Below are positions 53,346-63,107 of a DNA stretch of 64,000 nucleotides, in pieces (position 1 is the first letter of the stretch; each line of letters starts with the position of its first letter). Source of the stretch: Bacteroidia bacterium. Lineage in GTDB: Bacteria; Bacteroidota; Bacteroidia; Flavobacteriales_D; Sanyastnellaceae. A model generated the notes under the pieces. That model searched no databases, had not been told where the DNA came from, and saw only the letters and a list, made by a program, of their open reading frames with translations. The stretch is from the NCBI GenBank assembly GCA_030427925.1, contig JAUICJ010000015.1:1-64000 (forward strand). Direction: 5' to 3'. The position numbers and the translations under genes were made by a program.

Positions 53346-56300
53346 ATGAATAGGTTCTTACTCGCCGCCGCAGCCTTCACCTTCGGGTCGTCCGCGGTAT
53401 TTGCGCAAACGCGCTACCTCGATCCCATCTTCGATGAAGTGAATGTCACTTCTGACGTTGTCTATGGGTCCAACATCACCGTTTTACCGGCCATGCAAGG
53501 CGCGCCTCCCATGGAGCAGCCGTTGCTGTTGGACATCTATGAGCCCGCGGGGGACACGGAGACGGATCGGCCCGTTTTGTTGTATTTCCATACGGGCAAC
53601 TTCTTGCCCCCCTTCATCAACGGCAGCCCGCTCGGGACGAAATCGGACAACACCGCCGTTGAGATTTGCACGCGCTATGCCCAAAAGGGATACGTGGTGG
53701 CTTCGGTGGATTACCGACTCGGTTGGAACCCGCTCGCAGGAACCCAAGAGGAGCGGTCCATTCAGCTCATTCAAGCGGCTTACCGCGGCGTGCAAGACAG
53801 CCGCACGGCCGTGCGTTTTTTCCGCAAGACGGAAGCAGAAGACGGTGATCCATACGGCATCGACGGCTCCAAAATCGGCATGATCGGAGAAGGTACGGGA
53901 GGCTACATCACCTTGGCTTCTGCGACGATTTCGGACTACAACGACATCATTTTGGATGACGGCGGTGCCCCCATTACGAAGTTTTGGTACAACAGTGGTG
54001 CGAATTACATCCCGATGGTCATCGAGACCATCCACGGCAATCCGGACGCGACGATCAACACCTTCGCTCCCGATGGCGTGACCCAGCTGTGCGTAGCGAA
54101 CCACGTGGAGTACAGTTCAGACTTCAGTTTTCAAATGAACATGGGCGGTGCGCTCGGTGATTTGAATTGGTTGGATGAAGGGGACATGCCGATGGTTTCC
54201 TTCCAGACGCCCTACGATCCGTTCGCTCCTTACGAAACCTCGGTCCTCATCGTTCCGACGACGCAAGAACCGGTAATTGAAGTTTCGGGTGCATACGATG
54301 TTCACCAAGAGATCAACGGCTACGCCACGAACAACAACGAGGTGTTCGCAGCCTTCGGGTTTGACGACCCGGCAGCTCCGGCGAACATGGGCTGGGATGG
54401 TTTGTTCCCGGTGTTGAACCAGCTCGACGCCAACGGCAATCCGACCGAGCCGTTTGACAGCGCTCCTTGGCAGTGGTGGGATTACGCTGCCGCTGCGGCC
54501 ATCGACCCGACGGTCGCTGCGACGCAATTGAGCTTGAATCCGACCATGAGCGAGTCAGAAGCCATGGGATGGATTGACCAAATCGACGATTACAACACCC
54601 CTCGCATGGGCGTGGCCATGGGCTTGCTCAACGAGAATTCGTTCGAGGACCAAACCCGCTACATGGATGAAGTCTTCGATGAGGTCGTTGTGACTTCGGG
54701 CGTGGTATACGGACAGAACATTTCGGTGTTGCCTGCTTTGCAAGGTGCTCCTCCTGCTCCGCAGAACCTCTTGATGGACATCTACGAGCCGGCAGGCGAT
54801 ACCGAAACTGAGCGTCCCCTGATTCTGTACTTCCACACCGGTAACTTCTTGCCTCAGTTCTTGAACGGCAGCCCGCTCGGAACCCGCACCGACAGCGCTG
54901 CAGTCGAGATCTGCTCGCGGTTCGCTCGGATGGGTTACGTCGTCGCTTCAGTGGATTATCGTTTGGGCTGGAATCCGCTGGCTTCGACTCAGCAGGAGCG
55001 CTCCATTCAATTGATCCAAGCGGCTTACCGCGGGGTTCAGGACAGCCGGACGGCAGTGCGTTACTTCCGCATGACCGCTGCTGAGGAAGGCAACCCATGG
55101 GGCATTGACGAATCGCGCATCGCGATGTTCGGTGAAGGAACGGGAGGCTACATCACCTTGGCATCGGCCACCATTGAGGACTACAACGACATCATCCTGG
55201 ATGACATGGGGTCTCCGATCACCAAGTTTTGGTACGACAATGGCGGCAACTTCATTCCGATGGTCATCGAGACCATTCACGGAAATCCCGACGCGACTAC
55301 GGACACGTACGCTCCAGACGGCGTGACGCAGTTGTGCATGGCGAATCACGTGGGCTACAGCTCGGAGTTCTCCTTCCAAATGAACATGGGCGGTGCGCTC
55401 GGTGATTTGAACTGGCTCGATGAGGGCGACATTCCGATGGTTTCGTTCCAAACCCCGCACGACCCGTTTGCTCCTTATGAGACCTCAGTGCTCGTGGTGC
55501 CGACGACGAACGAACCGGTGATTGAAGTTTCGGGTGCCCATGACATCCACGAAGAAATCAACGGTTACGCCACGAACAACAACGCGGTATTTGCGGAAAT
55601 TGGCCTTCCGGACCCTGCATCGGACAACAACAACGGATGGGATGGTTTGTACCCCGTTTTCAACAACTACGTAGGCGGCGTGCCTACGGAGCCTTTTGAC
55701 AGCTCGCCTTGGCAGTGGTGGGATTACGAGACCATTGCAGCCGTGGATGCGGAAATGGCTTCAACGCAGTTGACTTTGAACCCCACGATGGGTCCGGACG
55801 AAGCGAACTTCTGGATTGACATCATCCAGGACTACACAGCACCGCGTTTGGCGGCGTCCTGGGAGCTGGTCGAACTCGGCCCCGGTTGCACCGATGATGC
55901 GGCCTGCAACTACAACTCCCTCGCCACCACAGACGACGGTTCTTGTGAATACGCGGAAGAAGGATTTGACTGCGACGGGAACGCCACGGCCATCCCCGGT
56001 TGCACGGATCCGATTGCCTGCAACTACGACGGGGCTGCAAACGAAAACGATGGTTCTTGCGATTACTTGGACACGACGCTCCCAACTGGCGCGGATGCTC
56101 CTTGGTTGGTCGGTTTGACCTTGACGGGCACGCCGTATGAGTCGTTGGGTGCAGCATGCGAATCAGCAGGCACGGTGAACCCGAACATCGCGGTGAACGG
56201 GGTGATCATGGGCGACGGCACCGGGGGCAACCTCGGGTTGAGCAACGTTTCGGATCCCACGGGCTTGCTCGGTGAGTTGGTTGCAGTGGCGAGCGTAACG

Positions 56301-57248
56301 GCATTCGGCATTTGCGGCGATAACATTGCGGTCAGCATTGCAGGCCAAATGGTGTTCCTCGTGGAGCAAGACGGCTACTGGATTTCACCCATCGCGGTCA
56401 GCAACGGCCAGTACCTCTGGGTCGCACCGATGGGCAATTTCGCCATCGGTTGCGCCGATCCGGGCGCTTGCAACTTCACGTCACCTTGCGACCTGAGCTT
56501 GGCATGCGCTTATCCCGATGCGGATGAAGACGGGGTATTAGATTGCAATGAAATCGTTGGATGCCAGGACCAAGCGGCGGACAACTACAACGCGAACGCT
56601 ACGGATCCAGGCAACTGCCTGTACAACGGTTGCACGGACATGGACGCCCTGAACTTCGATGAAGGGGCGAACGTGGACGATGGTTCTTGCACGTACTTGG
56701 TGGCCTTCCGGGTCAACATGTCTCAAGAAGCAGTCAGCCCGAACGGCGTGCACTTGGCGGGCGGTTTCCAAGGTTGGGATCCCAGCACGTTGGCCATGGC
56801 ACCCATTGGATTTGGCATCTACGAGGTGCAGGTCCAGCTCCAGGCGGGAACGTATGAGTACAAGTACGTCAATGGAAACGAGTGGGGCGCGGACGAATCC
56901 GTTTCGCCGTGTGGCAATGGCGGCAACCGCGTGATCGAAGTTCCTTCCGTTTTGACGACGGTCGGTCCCTGCTTCGGCAGCTGCGATCCGTGCGTGGGCT
57001 GCTCCAACCCCATGTTCGTGGAGTACAATCCGTTCTTCGGTGGCAACGACGCCGATTGCGTGACGCCCATCGTGATGGGTTGCACGTACGAGAACGCGAC
57101 GAACTACAACGCACAAGCGAACACCGATGATGGTTCGTGTGTCATCGAGGCCGGCAGCGCTTGCCCGGGCGACCTGAACAACGATGGAGCAGTGGGAACC
57201 AACGACTTGCTGGCCTTCTTGGCAAGCTTCGGTCTCGTCTGCGACTGA
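53346..57248 (+). CDS. Secreted multidomain protein with two tandem alpha/beta-hydrolase-like domains, Cys-rich repeats, a glycan-binding-like domain and a dockerin-like tail
   Basis: The 1300-residue protein has a signal peptide, two closely similar hydrolase-like domains (about residues 23-435 and 438-845), and about six short Cys-rich repeats of the GCTD-x-A-x-NYN-x-DDGSC type (from residue 847). Then come a beta-sandwich like an E-set or glycogen-binding domain (about 1120-1200; FRVNMSQEAVSPNGVHLAGG) and a last GDLNNDGAVGTNDLLAFLA segment. In both hydrolase domains the nucleophile elbow reads GEGTGG instead of GESAGG (Gly183 and Gly598), so neither should be a normal serine esterase. Function is unknown. 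Confidence 0.88.
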   Translation: MNRFLLAAAAFTFGSSAVFAQTRYLDPIFDEVNVTSDVVYGSNITVLPAMQGAPPMEQPLLLDIYEPAGDTETDRPVLLYFHTGNFLPPFINGSPLGTKSDNTAVEICTRYAQKGYVVASVDYRLGWNPLAGTQEERSIQLIQAAYRGVQDSRTAVRFFRKTEAEDGDPYGIDGSKIGMIGEGTGGYITLASATISDYNDIILDDGGAPITKFWYNSGANYIPMVIETIHGNPDATINTFAPDGVTQLCVANHVEYSSDFSFQMNMGGALGDLNWLDEGDMPMVSFQTPYDPFAPYETSVLIVPTTQEPVIEVSGAYDVHQEINGYATNNNEVFAAFGFDDPAAPANMGWDGLFPVLNQLDANGNPTEPFDSAPWQWWDYAAAAAIDPTVAATQLSLNPTMSESEAMGWIDQIDDYNTPRMGVAMGLLNENSFEDQTRYMDEVFDEVVVTSGVVYGQNISVLPALQGAPPAPQNLLMDIYEPAGDTETERPLILYFHTGNFLPQFLNGSPLGTRTDSAAVEICSRFARMGYVVASVDYRLGWNPLASTQQERSIQLIQAAYRGVQDSRTAVRYFRMTAAEEGNPWGIDESRIAMFGEGTGGYITLASATIEDYNDIILDDMGSPITKFWYDNGGNFIPMVIETIHGNPDATTDTYAPDGVTQLCMANHVGYSSEFSFQMNMGGALGDLNWLDEGDIPMVSFQTPHDPFAPYETSVLVVPTTNEPVIEVSGAHDIHEEINGYATNNNAVFAEIGLPDPASDNNNGWDGLYPVFNNYVGGVPTEPFDSSPWQWWDYETIAAVDAEMASTQLTLNPTMGPDEANFWIDIIQDYTAPRLAASWELVELGPGCTDDAACNYNSLATTDDGSCEYAEEGFDCDGNATAIPGCTDPIACNYDGAANENDGSCDYLDTTLPTGADAPWLVGLTLTGTPYESLGAACESAGTVNPNIAVNGVIMGDGTGGNLGLSNVSDPTGLLGELVAVASVTAFGICGDNIAVSIAGQMVFLVEQDGYWISPIAVSNGQYLWVAPMGNFAIGCADPGACNFTSPCDLSLACAYPDADEDGVLDCNEIVGCQDQAADNYNANATDPGNCLYNGCTDMDALNFDEGANVDDGSCTYLVAFRVNMSQEAVSPNGVHLAGGFQGWDPSTLAMAPIGFGIYEVQVQLQAGTYEYKYVNGNEWGADESVSPCGNGGNRVIEVPSVLTTVGPCFGSCDPCVGCSNPMFVEYNPFFGGNDADCVTPIVMGCTYENATNYNAQANTDDGSCVIEAGSACPGDLNNDGAVGTNDLLAFLASFGLVCD
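53412..55860 (+). repeat. Internal tandem duplication of a 1245-base hydrolase-like unit
   Basis: The segment beginning at 53412 recurs beginning at 54657. The two copies encode about 410 residues each, align without large gaps and are visibly more alike in protein than in DNA. Shared blocks include DIYEPAGDTET, YFHTGNFLP, VVASVDYRLGWNPLA and FSFQMNMGGALGDLNWLDEG. This is an old in-frame duplication within one gene, kept under protein-level constraint. Confidence 0.9.
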
Positions 57249-57261
57249 TTGATTTGAATTC

Positions 57262-57297
57262 AAAAAAGGCCGCCTCGTTCGAGGCGGCCTTTTTTTT
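57262..57297 (+). terminator. Terminator of the tandem-hydrolase protein gene
   Basis: GGCCGCCTC (57268-57276) pairs perfectly with GAGGCGGCC (57281-57289) over a GTTC loop, extended by A-T pairs and a T-run. It lies 14 bases behind the stop codon. Confidence 0.93.
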
Positions 57298-57444
57298 GGC
57301 ATGGTTTTCGGGATGCCCCTCCCCGAGAAAGCACACTGGGCCTCAAGTCCAAACAAATCTGAAAATCGAAACACCATGCGCACAACTCCCGTAAACTCCG
57401 TATCTTTCGAAAACAATCAATCAGCTCAACAGAACCAAAACACC

Positions 57445-57894
57445 ATGAAAAAGTTCTTGACGGCCCTGGTCTTGGGCCTCGGTTTCTTCACCTTCGTTCA
57501 AGCCCAAGAAGTAGCGAACGGTCCCCTCATCTCATTGGATAAAGAAGTGCACGACTACGGCACCATCCAGCAGAACGATGACGGAGCATGCGTCTTCACG
57601 GTGACCAATTCGGGTACGGAGCCCCTGATCATTTCGCGTTGCAAAGGTTCTTGTGGTTGCACGGTGCCGAAGTGCGACACCGACCCGATCATGCCCGGCA
57701 ACACATCGGAAATCACGGTTCGCTACGACACGAAGCGCATCGGCCCGATCAACAAGTCCGTGACCATCACATCCAATGCGGCAAACGAACCGACGAAGGT
57801 CATCCGCATCAAAGGAAAGGTCGAAGCAGCCGATGCGGGCGCCGGCGCTCCGGTAAAGTCCACCTCTGCAGGAGCCCCTACGAACAAAGAATAA
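57445..57894 (+). CDS. DUF1573-domain exported protein
   Basis: The 149-residue protein has a signal peptide (ending VQAQ) and a DUF1573 beta-sandwich of the HYDIN/ASPM type (about residues 30-125): HDYGTIQQNDDGACVFTVTNSG, a Cys-rich RCKGSCGCTVPKC loop, then SITSNAANEP-like strands. The tail is Ala/Gly/Ser/Thr rich. DUF1573 proteins are common in Bacteroidota envelopes; their role is unknown. A TATCTTTC box lies at 57401-57408, leaving an A-rich leader of about 30 bases. Confidence 0.9.
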   Translation: MKKFLTALVLGLGFFTFVQAQEVANGPLISLDKEVHDYGTIQQNDDGACVFTVTNSGTEPLIISRCKGSCGCTVPKCDTDPIMPGNTSEITVRYDTKRIGPINKSVTITSNAANEPTKVIRIKGKVEAADAGAGAPVKSTSAGAPTNKE

Positions 57895-57918
57895 GACAGC
57901 GTTTGCACGCTGATGTGA

Positions 57919-57952
57919 AAGCACCGCTCCCGAAATGGAGCGGTGCTTTTTT
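57919..57952 (+). terminator. Terminator between the DUF1573 gene and valS
   Basis: AAGCACCGCTCC (57919-57930) pairs perfectly with GGAGCGGTGCTT (57937-57948) over a six-base loop and is followed by a T-run. Confidence 0.93.
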
Positions 57953-57997
57953 TGGTGCCACTAAATGTGCGATTTTTGCACACCTTCAAAGACCCCA

Positions 57998-60625
57998 ATG
58001 ATGGAACTCCCGAAAACCTACAACCCTGCAGAGGCGGAATCGAAGTGGTACAGCTTTTGGCTCGAACATGGATTTTTCAAGTCCGTTCCCGACGAGCGCG
58101 AGCCGTACACCGTGGTCATTCCTCCGCCCAACGTAACGGGCGTGTTGCACATGGGGCACATGTTGAACAACACGATTCAGGACGTGCTCGTGCGCCGCGC
58201 GCGCATGCAGGGCAAGAACGCCTGCTGGGTTCCCGGGACGGATCACGCTTCCATCGCAACGGAAGCGAAGGTGGTGCAGCGACTGCGCAAGGAGGGCATT
58301 AAGAAGAGCGATTTGAGCCGCGACGCATTCATGGAGCACGCTTGGGCGTGGACCCACGAGCACGGCGGCATCATCCTCGAGCAGCTCAAGAAGTTGGGGG
58401 CGAGCTGCGATTGGGACCGCACGCGGTTCACGATGGACGAAAAGTACTATGAAGGAGTCGTGGACACGTTCATCGATTTGCACAAGAAGGGGCTGATTTA
58501 CCGCGGCGTGCGCATGGTGAACTGGGATCCAGTGGCGCTCACGGCGTTGAGCGATGAGGAAGTCATTCACAAGGAGGAGCAAGGCCAAATCTACCACCTG
58601 CGCTACGAGGTCGAAGGCGGAGGGGACCTCGTCATCGCCACCACACGACCCGAAACCATCCTCGGCGACACCGCCATCTGCGTCCATCCCGATGACGAGC
58701 GTTTCACCCACCTCCACGGCAAGCGCGCCCAGGTGCCGATTTGCGACCGGTGGGTCCCCATCATCCAGGACGAATACGTCGACCGCGAATTTGGAACGGG
58801 TTGCCTCAAGGTCACCCCCGCCCACGACGTGAACGACTACGAACTCGGCAAGACCCACGACCTCGAGACCATTGACATCCTCAACGCCGATGGCACGCTC
58901 AACGAGCACGGTGGCGCGTATGCGGGCATGGACCGGTTTGCGGTACGCAAGGCCATCGTCAAGGACCTCGAATCGGCGGGGCACCTCGTCAAAGTCGAGC
59001 CGCACACGAACAAAGTCGGGCGATCCGAGCGCACCGATGCGGTCATTGAACCCCGGCTCTCGTTGCAGTGGTTCATGTCGATGTCGGAGATTTCGAAACC
59101 GGCTTTGGCCCACGTCATGGACGACACCATTCGGTTCTTCCCGCCGAAGTTCAAGAACTCCTACCGGAACTGGATGGAGCAAATCAAGGACTGGTGCATC
59201 AGCCGCCAACTCTGGTGGGGACACCGCATTCCGGCTTGGTATTTCGGAGAAGGGGACGACGATTACGTGGTGGCGAAAACGGCTGAAGAGGCCCTCGTGG
59301 CCGCCCGGGCGAAGAGCGGCAATGCCGGGTTGGGCTTGGACGATGTGCGGCAGGACGAGGACGTCATGGACACGTGGTTCAGCAGCTGGCTTTGGCCCAT
59401 CCAGGTGTTCGACGGCCTCTACAGCGAGGAGGAGGTCAGCTACTACTACCCCACGGCGGACCTCGTGACGGCGCCGGAGATCATGTTCTTTTGGGTGGCG
59501 CGGATGATCATCGCGGGCTACGAGTACCGCAACGCGCCTCCGTTCAAGAACGTTTACTACACCGGCATCGTGCGCGACAAGCAAGGTCGGAAGATGTCGA
59601 AGAGCCTCGGCAACAGCCCGGACCCCATCGAACTGATGGAGCAATTCGGAGCCGACGGCGTGCGGGTGGGCATGTTGCTGACCTCGCCCGCGGGCAACGA
59701 CCTGCCGTTCGACGACAAGTTGTGCGAACAAGGGCGGAATTTCTCGAACAAGATTTGGAACGCGTTCCGGTTGGTCAACGGGTGGGAGGTGTCGGATGAC
59801 GCGCCTCAACCCGAGGCCGCTGCGCTTGCGATTCGGTGGATGCGGAGCCGGTTGAATGCGGCGATCGGTGAATTGGAAGGCCTGTTCGCTGAGTTTCGGT
59901 TGAGCGAGGCGTTGATGACCACCTACCGGCTCGTTTGGGATGATTTCTGCAGCTGGACGTTGGAGTTGGTGAAGCCGCCATTTGGCCAGCCCATCGACGC
60001 GACCACGCGCAAGGAGACGGTGGCGCTGTTCGAAGACCTCCTGAAGTTGCTGCACCCCTTCATGCCCTTCCTGACGGAGGAATTGTGGCACTGGATGGGA
60101 GAGCGCAAAGGGCCCGAGGACGCCATCGTGGTGGCGCCTTGGCCGGTTGCGGGAACCGTGGATTCCGCCTTGCTCGCGGACTTTGAAGTGTTCAAGCAAA
60201 TTGTCTCCGAAGTGCGGACCATTCGAAAGGAAAACCAAGTTCCGAACAAGGAGCAACTGACGCTGCATCACATGGCTGGAGCGGGGTACCCTGCGTACCT
60301 CGAGCCGGGCGTCATGCACCTGTGCAATTTGGAGTCGGTGACCGCGGTGACGGAGAAAGTGCCGAACAGCTTCGGATTCTTGGTCGGAACCCATGCGTTT
60401 TACCTGCCGTTCGGTGCGAACGTGGACGTGGAAGCGGAAAAGGCCAAACTCCACAAGGAGCTCGACTACATCCGCGGATTCCGCAAAGGCGTGGAGGGCA
60501 AGTTGTCGAATGAGCGATTTGTCCAAAACGCTCCCGAGCAAGTCGTTGACCTCGAGCGCAAGAAATTGGCGGACGCGGACGCGAAAATCGCAGCCATCGA
60601 AGCCAAACTCGCGGAGTTCAGCTGA
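57998..60625 (+). CDS. valS: Valine--tRNA ligase
   Basis: ValRS charges tRNA-Val. The 875-residue class I synthetase has the HIGH-type motif [14 protein letters not shown] near residue 40, the editing domain with [17 protein letters not shown], the KMSKS motif [11 protein letters not shown] near residue 540 and a C-terminal coiled coil (about 810-875). The ATG at 57998 is used; a second ATG follows immediately. It heads a rightward run of genes reaching the SDR and FMN-binding genes. Confidence 0.97.
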   Translation: MMELPKTYNPAEAESKWYSFWLEHGFFKSVPDEREPYTVVIPPPNVTGVLHMGHMLNNTIQDVLVRRARMQGKNACWVPGTDHASIATEAKVVQRLRKEGIKKSDLSRDAFMEHAWAWTHEHGGIILEQLKKLGASCDWDRTRFTMDEKYYEGVVDTFIDLHKKGLIYRGVRMVNWDPVALTALSDEEVIHKEEQGQIYHLRYEVEGGGDLVIATTRPETILGDTAICVHPDDERFTHLHGKRAQVPICDRWVPIIQDEYVDREFGTGCLKVTPAHDVNDYELGKTHDLETIDILNADGTLNEHGGAYAGMDRFAVRKAIVKDLESAGHLVKVEPHTNKVGRSERTDAVIEPRLSLQWFMSMSEISKPALAHVMDDTIRFFPPKFKNSYRNWMEQIKDWCISRQLWWGHRIPAWYFGEGDDDYVVAKTAEEALVAARAKSGNAGLGLDDVRQDEDVMDTWFSSWLWPIQVFDGLYSEEEVSYYYPTADLVTAPEIMFFWVARMIIAGYEYRNAPPFKNVYYTGIVRDKQGRKMSKSLGNSPDPIELMEQFGADGVRVGMLLTSPAGNDLPFDDKLCEQGRNFSNKIWNAFRLVNGWEVSDDAPQPEAAALAIRWMRSRLNAAIGELEGLFAEFRLSEALMTTYRLVWDDFCSWTLELVKPPFGQPIDATTRKETVALFEDLLKLLHPFMPFLTEELWHWMGERKGPEDAIVVAPWPVAGTVDSALLADFEVFKQIVSEVRTIRKENQVPNKEQLTLHHMAGAGYPAYLEPGVMHLCNLESVTAVTEKVPNSFGFLVGTHAFYLPFGANVDVEAEKAKLHKELDYIRGFRKGVEGKLSNERFVQNAPEQVVDLERKKLADADAKIAAIEAKLAEFS

Positions 60626-60661
60626 TGCGAACAATGCCGGGCGGGACGCTGTTCTACCGGC

Positions 60662-60832
60662 ATGGGATGGTTTAAACGAGACCCCGCTAAGCGGCTTCGG
60701 AAGGAGCACGCTCGGCTGTTGGAAGAAGCGCACCGCTTGAGCACGATCGATCGGGCTAAATCGGACGCCTGCATCGCCGAGGCAGCCAAGGTGGAACAGC
60801 AATTGGTGGACCTTCAAAACGGCGCGTCATGA
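60662..60832 (+). CDS. DUF6435-family small protein
   Basis: This 56-residue protein starts MGWFKRDPAKRLRKEHARLL and continues as charged helices ending in VEQQLVDLQNG, the pattern of the DUF6435 family (typical members begin with a GLFKKDP-like motif and are about 55 residues long). Its function is unknown. It begins 36 bases after valS, and its stop overlaps the start of the SDR gene by four bases (ATGA), which supports real translation. Confidence 0.88.
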   Translation: MGWFKRDPAKRLRKEHARLLEEAHRLSTIDRAKSDACIAEAAKVEQQLVDLQNGAS

Positions 60833-61533
60833 AGGTGGCGATCATCGGGGATTCCCGAGGCATCGGCGCCGCCCTGCGCGAACAATTGCTCGCGTCGGGT
60901 GCGGAGGTCGTCGGCGTTTCGCGGACCGGAGTCCAGCGACCAGCGGACGCCCATTCCAGCAAGTACCAAAGCCTCGTTTTCGACGCCGTGGCGCATCCGT
61001 GCGACCTCAGTGGGTTTGCTACGCAGTTGGACGGTTTGGTCTACTGCCCGGGCAGCATTTCACTCAAACCGCTCCGCGGATTGAAGCGGGAGCAATTCCT
61101 GAGTGACTTGGAAGTGAATTACCTCGGGGCTGTTCAAACCCTTCAGGCCAACCACAAGCTGTTGCAAGCGGCAGGAAACGCCTCGGTGGTGCTCTTCAGC
61201 ACGGTGGCAGTGGGAACCGGCATGCCCTATCACGCGTCCATCGCGGGAGCGAAGGGCGCGGTAGAAGGCCTGACCCGCACGTTGGCGGCCGAGTGGGCTC
61301 CCGCCATCCGCGTCAACGCCATCGCACCGTCTTTGACCGACACGTCGCTGGCCGAACCCTTGCTGAACTCCGAGGCCAAGCGCACGGCCGCCGCAGAACG
61401 GCACCCGGCCGGTCGCATTGCATCTGCAGAGGAAGTCGCTTCTCTGGCGGCGTGGTTGCTCACCCCGGCATCTGCCAGCATGACGGGCCAGGTTTTGGCC
61501 GTGGACGGCGGCATGTCGCGCGTTCGGAAATGA
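60829..61533 (+). CDS. SDR-family protein with atypical active site
   Basis: The 234-residue Rossmann-fold protein has the cofactor loop GDSRGIGAAL near residue 7, VNYLGAVQTL, and the C-terminal GQVLAVDGGMS. The usual Tyr-x3-Lys pair is not in place: the segment reads PYHASIAGAKGAVEGL, with the tyrosine eight residues before the lysine and Ile near the normal Tyr position. It belongs to an SDR subgroup with HASIAxAKGAVEGL. NAD(P) binding is likely; the reaction is unknown. The gene overlaps its neighbours by four bases on both sides. Confidence 0.88.
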   Translation: MKVAIIGDSRGIGAALREQLLASGAEVVGVSRTGVQRPADAHSSKYQSLVFDAVAHPCDLSGFATQLDGLVYCPGSISLKPLRGLKREQFLSDLEVNYLGAVQTLQANHKLLQAAGNASVVLFSTVAVGTGMPYHASIAGAKGAVEGLTRTLAAEWAPAIRVNAIAPSLTDTSLAEPLLNSEAKRTAAAERHPAGRIASAEEVASLAAWLLTPASASMTGQVLAVDGGMSRVRK

Positions 61534-62213
61534 AGGACCTGACCTTCGACTGGGAGGCGCTCAGTGGAATGGAGCGGAACCGCCGGGCGCAGCTCGTGAA
61601 TTCGATCAGCGGGGTCAAACCCGCGAACCTCCTCGGCACCGAAGGACCGGACGGCACGCCGAATTGCGCCATCATCAGTTCCGTAGTCCACCTCGGTTCC
61701 GACCCCGCGCTCCTCGGTCACGTCATGCGGCCGCCGGTCGCGCGGGAGCGGGGCAGCCACAGCTACCACAACCTCAAAGAAACGGGACAGTACACCTTGA
61801 ACCACGTTTCCACCGCTTGGTACCAGCGTGCGCACCAAACCTCCGCGCGCTACCCAGACGGCACAAGCGAGTTCGAGGCGGTGGGATTGACCCCGCTGTT
61901 CCGATGTGGGTTCGACGCGCCGGCGGTCGCGGAATCGCCAGTCCGCATGGGGCTTGAATTTCAGGAGGAGCTCGCGTTGCCGAACGGCTGCAAGTTCATC
62001 ATCGGCGCGCTGCGCTGGGTGGAGTTCGCCGAGGAGCTGTGGGCCGAGGATGGCGCGGTGGATTTGGCGCGCGCGGAGGTCGCGGCCATCACGGGTTTGG
62101 ACGGGTACCATGGGCTGCGGCCGATTGCGCGTTTGTCCTATGCCAAACCCGACCAGCCCCTCGCCGAAAGCCCCGATTTCCAACGCGCACCAACTGCGCC
62201 GAAACAGCCGTAA
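61530..62213 (+). CDS. Flavin reductase-like FMN-binding split-barrel protein
   Basis: The 227-residue protein resembles the flavin-reductase-like split-barrel family: LVNSISGVKPANLLGTEGPDG, then VVHLGSDPALLGHVMRPP, then SYHNLKETGQYTLNHV. Members bind FMN and often reduce it or use it as cofactor. The coupled SDR gene upstream (ATGA overlap) suggests a two-protein redox step. The TAA stop forms the first three bases of the next gene's promoter box. Confidence 0.85.
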   Translation: MKDLTFDWEALSGMERNRRAQLVNSISGVKPANLLGTEGPDGTPNCAIISSVVHLGSDPALLGHVMRPPVARERGSHSYHNLKETGQYTLNHVSTAWYQRAHQTSARYPDGTSEFEAVGLTPLFRCGFDAPAVAESPVRMGLEFQEELALPNGCKFIIGALRWVEFAEELWAEDGAVDLARAEVAAITGLDGYHGLRPIARLSYAKPDQPLAESPDFQRAPTAPKQP

Positions 62214-62218
62214 ATTCG
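62211..62218 (+). promoter_or_regulatory. -7 box of the hydrolase gene, built on the upstream stop codon
   Basis: TAAATTCG starts with the TAA stop of the split-barrel gene and is followed after four bases by the ATG at 62223, predicting a leaderless transcript. Confidence 0.57.
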
Positions 62219-62222
62219 CTGC

Positions 62223-63107
62223 ATGTCGACGCCGCAACCTTTGCAAGACGTGAACGGCCGGACGCTGCTCCACCACGAGATCATCGCGCAGCAGCCCGAT
62301 GCCCCGTGGCTCGTGTTCGTCCACGGCGCAGGCGGCTCCATCCGCACGTGGAAGTTCCAAATCGATGCGTTCGCGGCCCATTATCGGCTGCTCCTCATCG
62401 ACTTGCGCGACCACGGCTATTCAAAGGACATCCTGCCGGAATACCCGGCCTACGATTTCGACATCGTGGCGGAGGACGTGCTGCACCTGGTTGACCACCT
62501 CGGCATCAACAAGGCGCATTTCGTAAGCCTCAGCATCGGGAGTGTCATCCTGCAAAAGATCGACATCGAACGGCCCGAACTCATCGATCGCATGGTCATG
62601 GCCGGGGCAATTTTCGATGGCAGCAGGGCGATGCACCTGTTCGTGCACGCGGGCAAGGCGTTGAATTACGTGTTGCCGTACCAGGCGTTGTACTGGTTGT
62701 TCAGCTTCATCGTCTTGCCGCGGAAGAATCACCGCCTGAGTCGTTACATCTTCCGTCGCCAGAGCCGCCGGTTGAGCCAGCGCGAATTCTTGAAGTGGGT
62801 GGAGCTGTACAAACCGTTCTTCAAGTTGGTTGCGCAGTACGTGAACCGACCAGTGGAGAAGAAGGGGCTTGTGGTGATGGGGGATCAGGACCACATTTTT
62901 TTCCGGGCGGCAGAGCGGTTTGCGCGGATTCAGCGGAACATGCGGCTGGCGGTCATCGAGAACTGCGGTCACGTGTGCAGCATTGAAGCGCCGGAACTGT
63001 TCAATGATTTGGTCTTGAAATTCTTGAGCGATCAGGAAGTGCCGGATGTGGTGACCGCGACGCCGGTGCCTCAGGATTGGGCGGAGCTGAAGGCCCTGAA
63101 AGGGTAA
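62223..63107 (+). CDS. Alpha/beta hydrolase
   Basis: The 294-residue cytoplasmic protein has the oxyanion segment VFVHGAGGSIRTW, the strand-turn LLIDLRDHGYS, a nucleophile serine in SLSIGS (Ser in place of the first Gly of GxSxG) and the catalytic histidine in CGHVCSIE. A MGDQDHIF segment holds the likely acid. A cap region with aromatic helices lies at about residues 140-200. The substrate is unknown. Confidence 0.9.
   Translation: MSTPQPLQDVNGRTLLHHEIIAQQPDAPWLVFVHGAGGSIRTWKFQIDAFAAHYRLLLIDLRDHGYSKDILPEYPAYDFDIVAEDVLHLVDHLGINKAHFVSLSIGSVILQKIDIERPELIDRMVMAGAIFDGSRAMHLFVHAGKALNYVLPYQALYWLFSFIVLPRKNHRLSRYIFRRQSRRLSQREFLKWVELYKPFFKLVAQYVNRPVEKKGLVVMGDQDHIFFRAAERFARIQRNMRLAVIENCGHVCSIEAPELFNDLVLKFLSDQEVPDVVTATPVPQDWAELKALKG

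Noticed and set aside
55882-57170. Cys-rich GCTD...DDGSC repeats as a DNA repeat array or CRISPR
   Set aside because: The copies are coding, in frame, variable at DNA level and lack regular spacers; they are protein repeats.
57969-57984. GTGC-N7-GCAC hairpin before valS as a T-box or regulatory stem
   Set aside because: The stem is only four pairs, no T-box specifier or antiterminator is visible, and a normal -7-like box overlaps it.
57986-60817. A 943-codon open frame antisense to valS
   Set aside because: It mirrors the codon structure of valS, a gene with clear motifs, and its translation is Arg/His/Val rich without domains. Long antisense frames are common in GC-rich genes.
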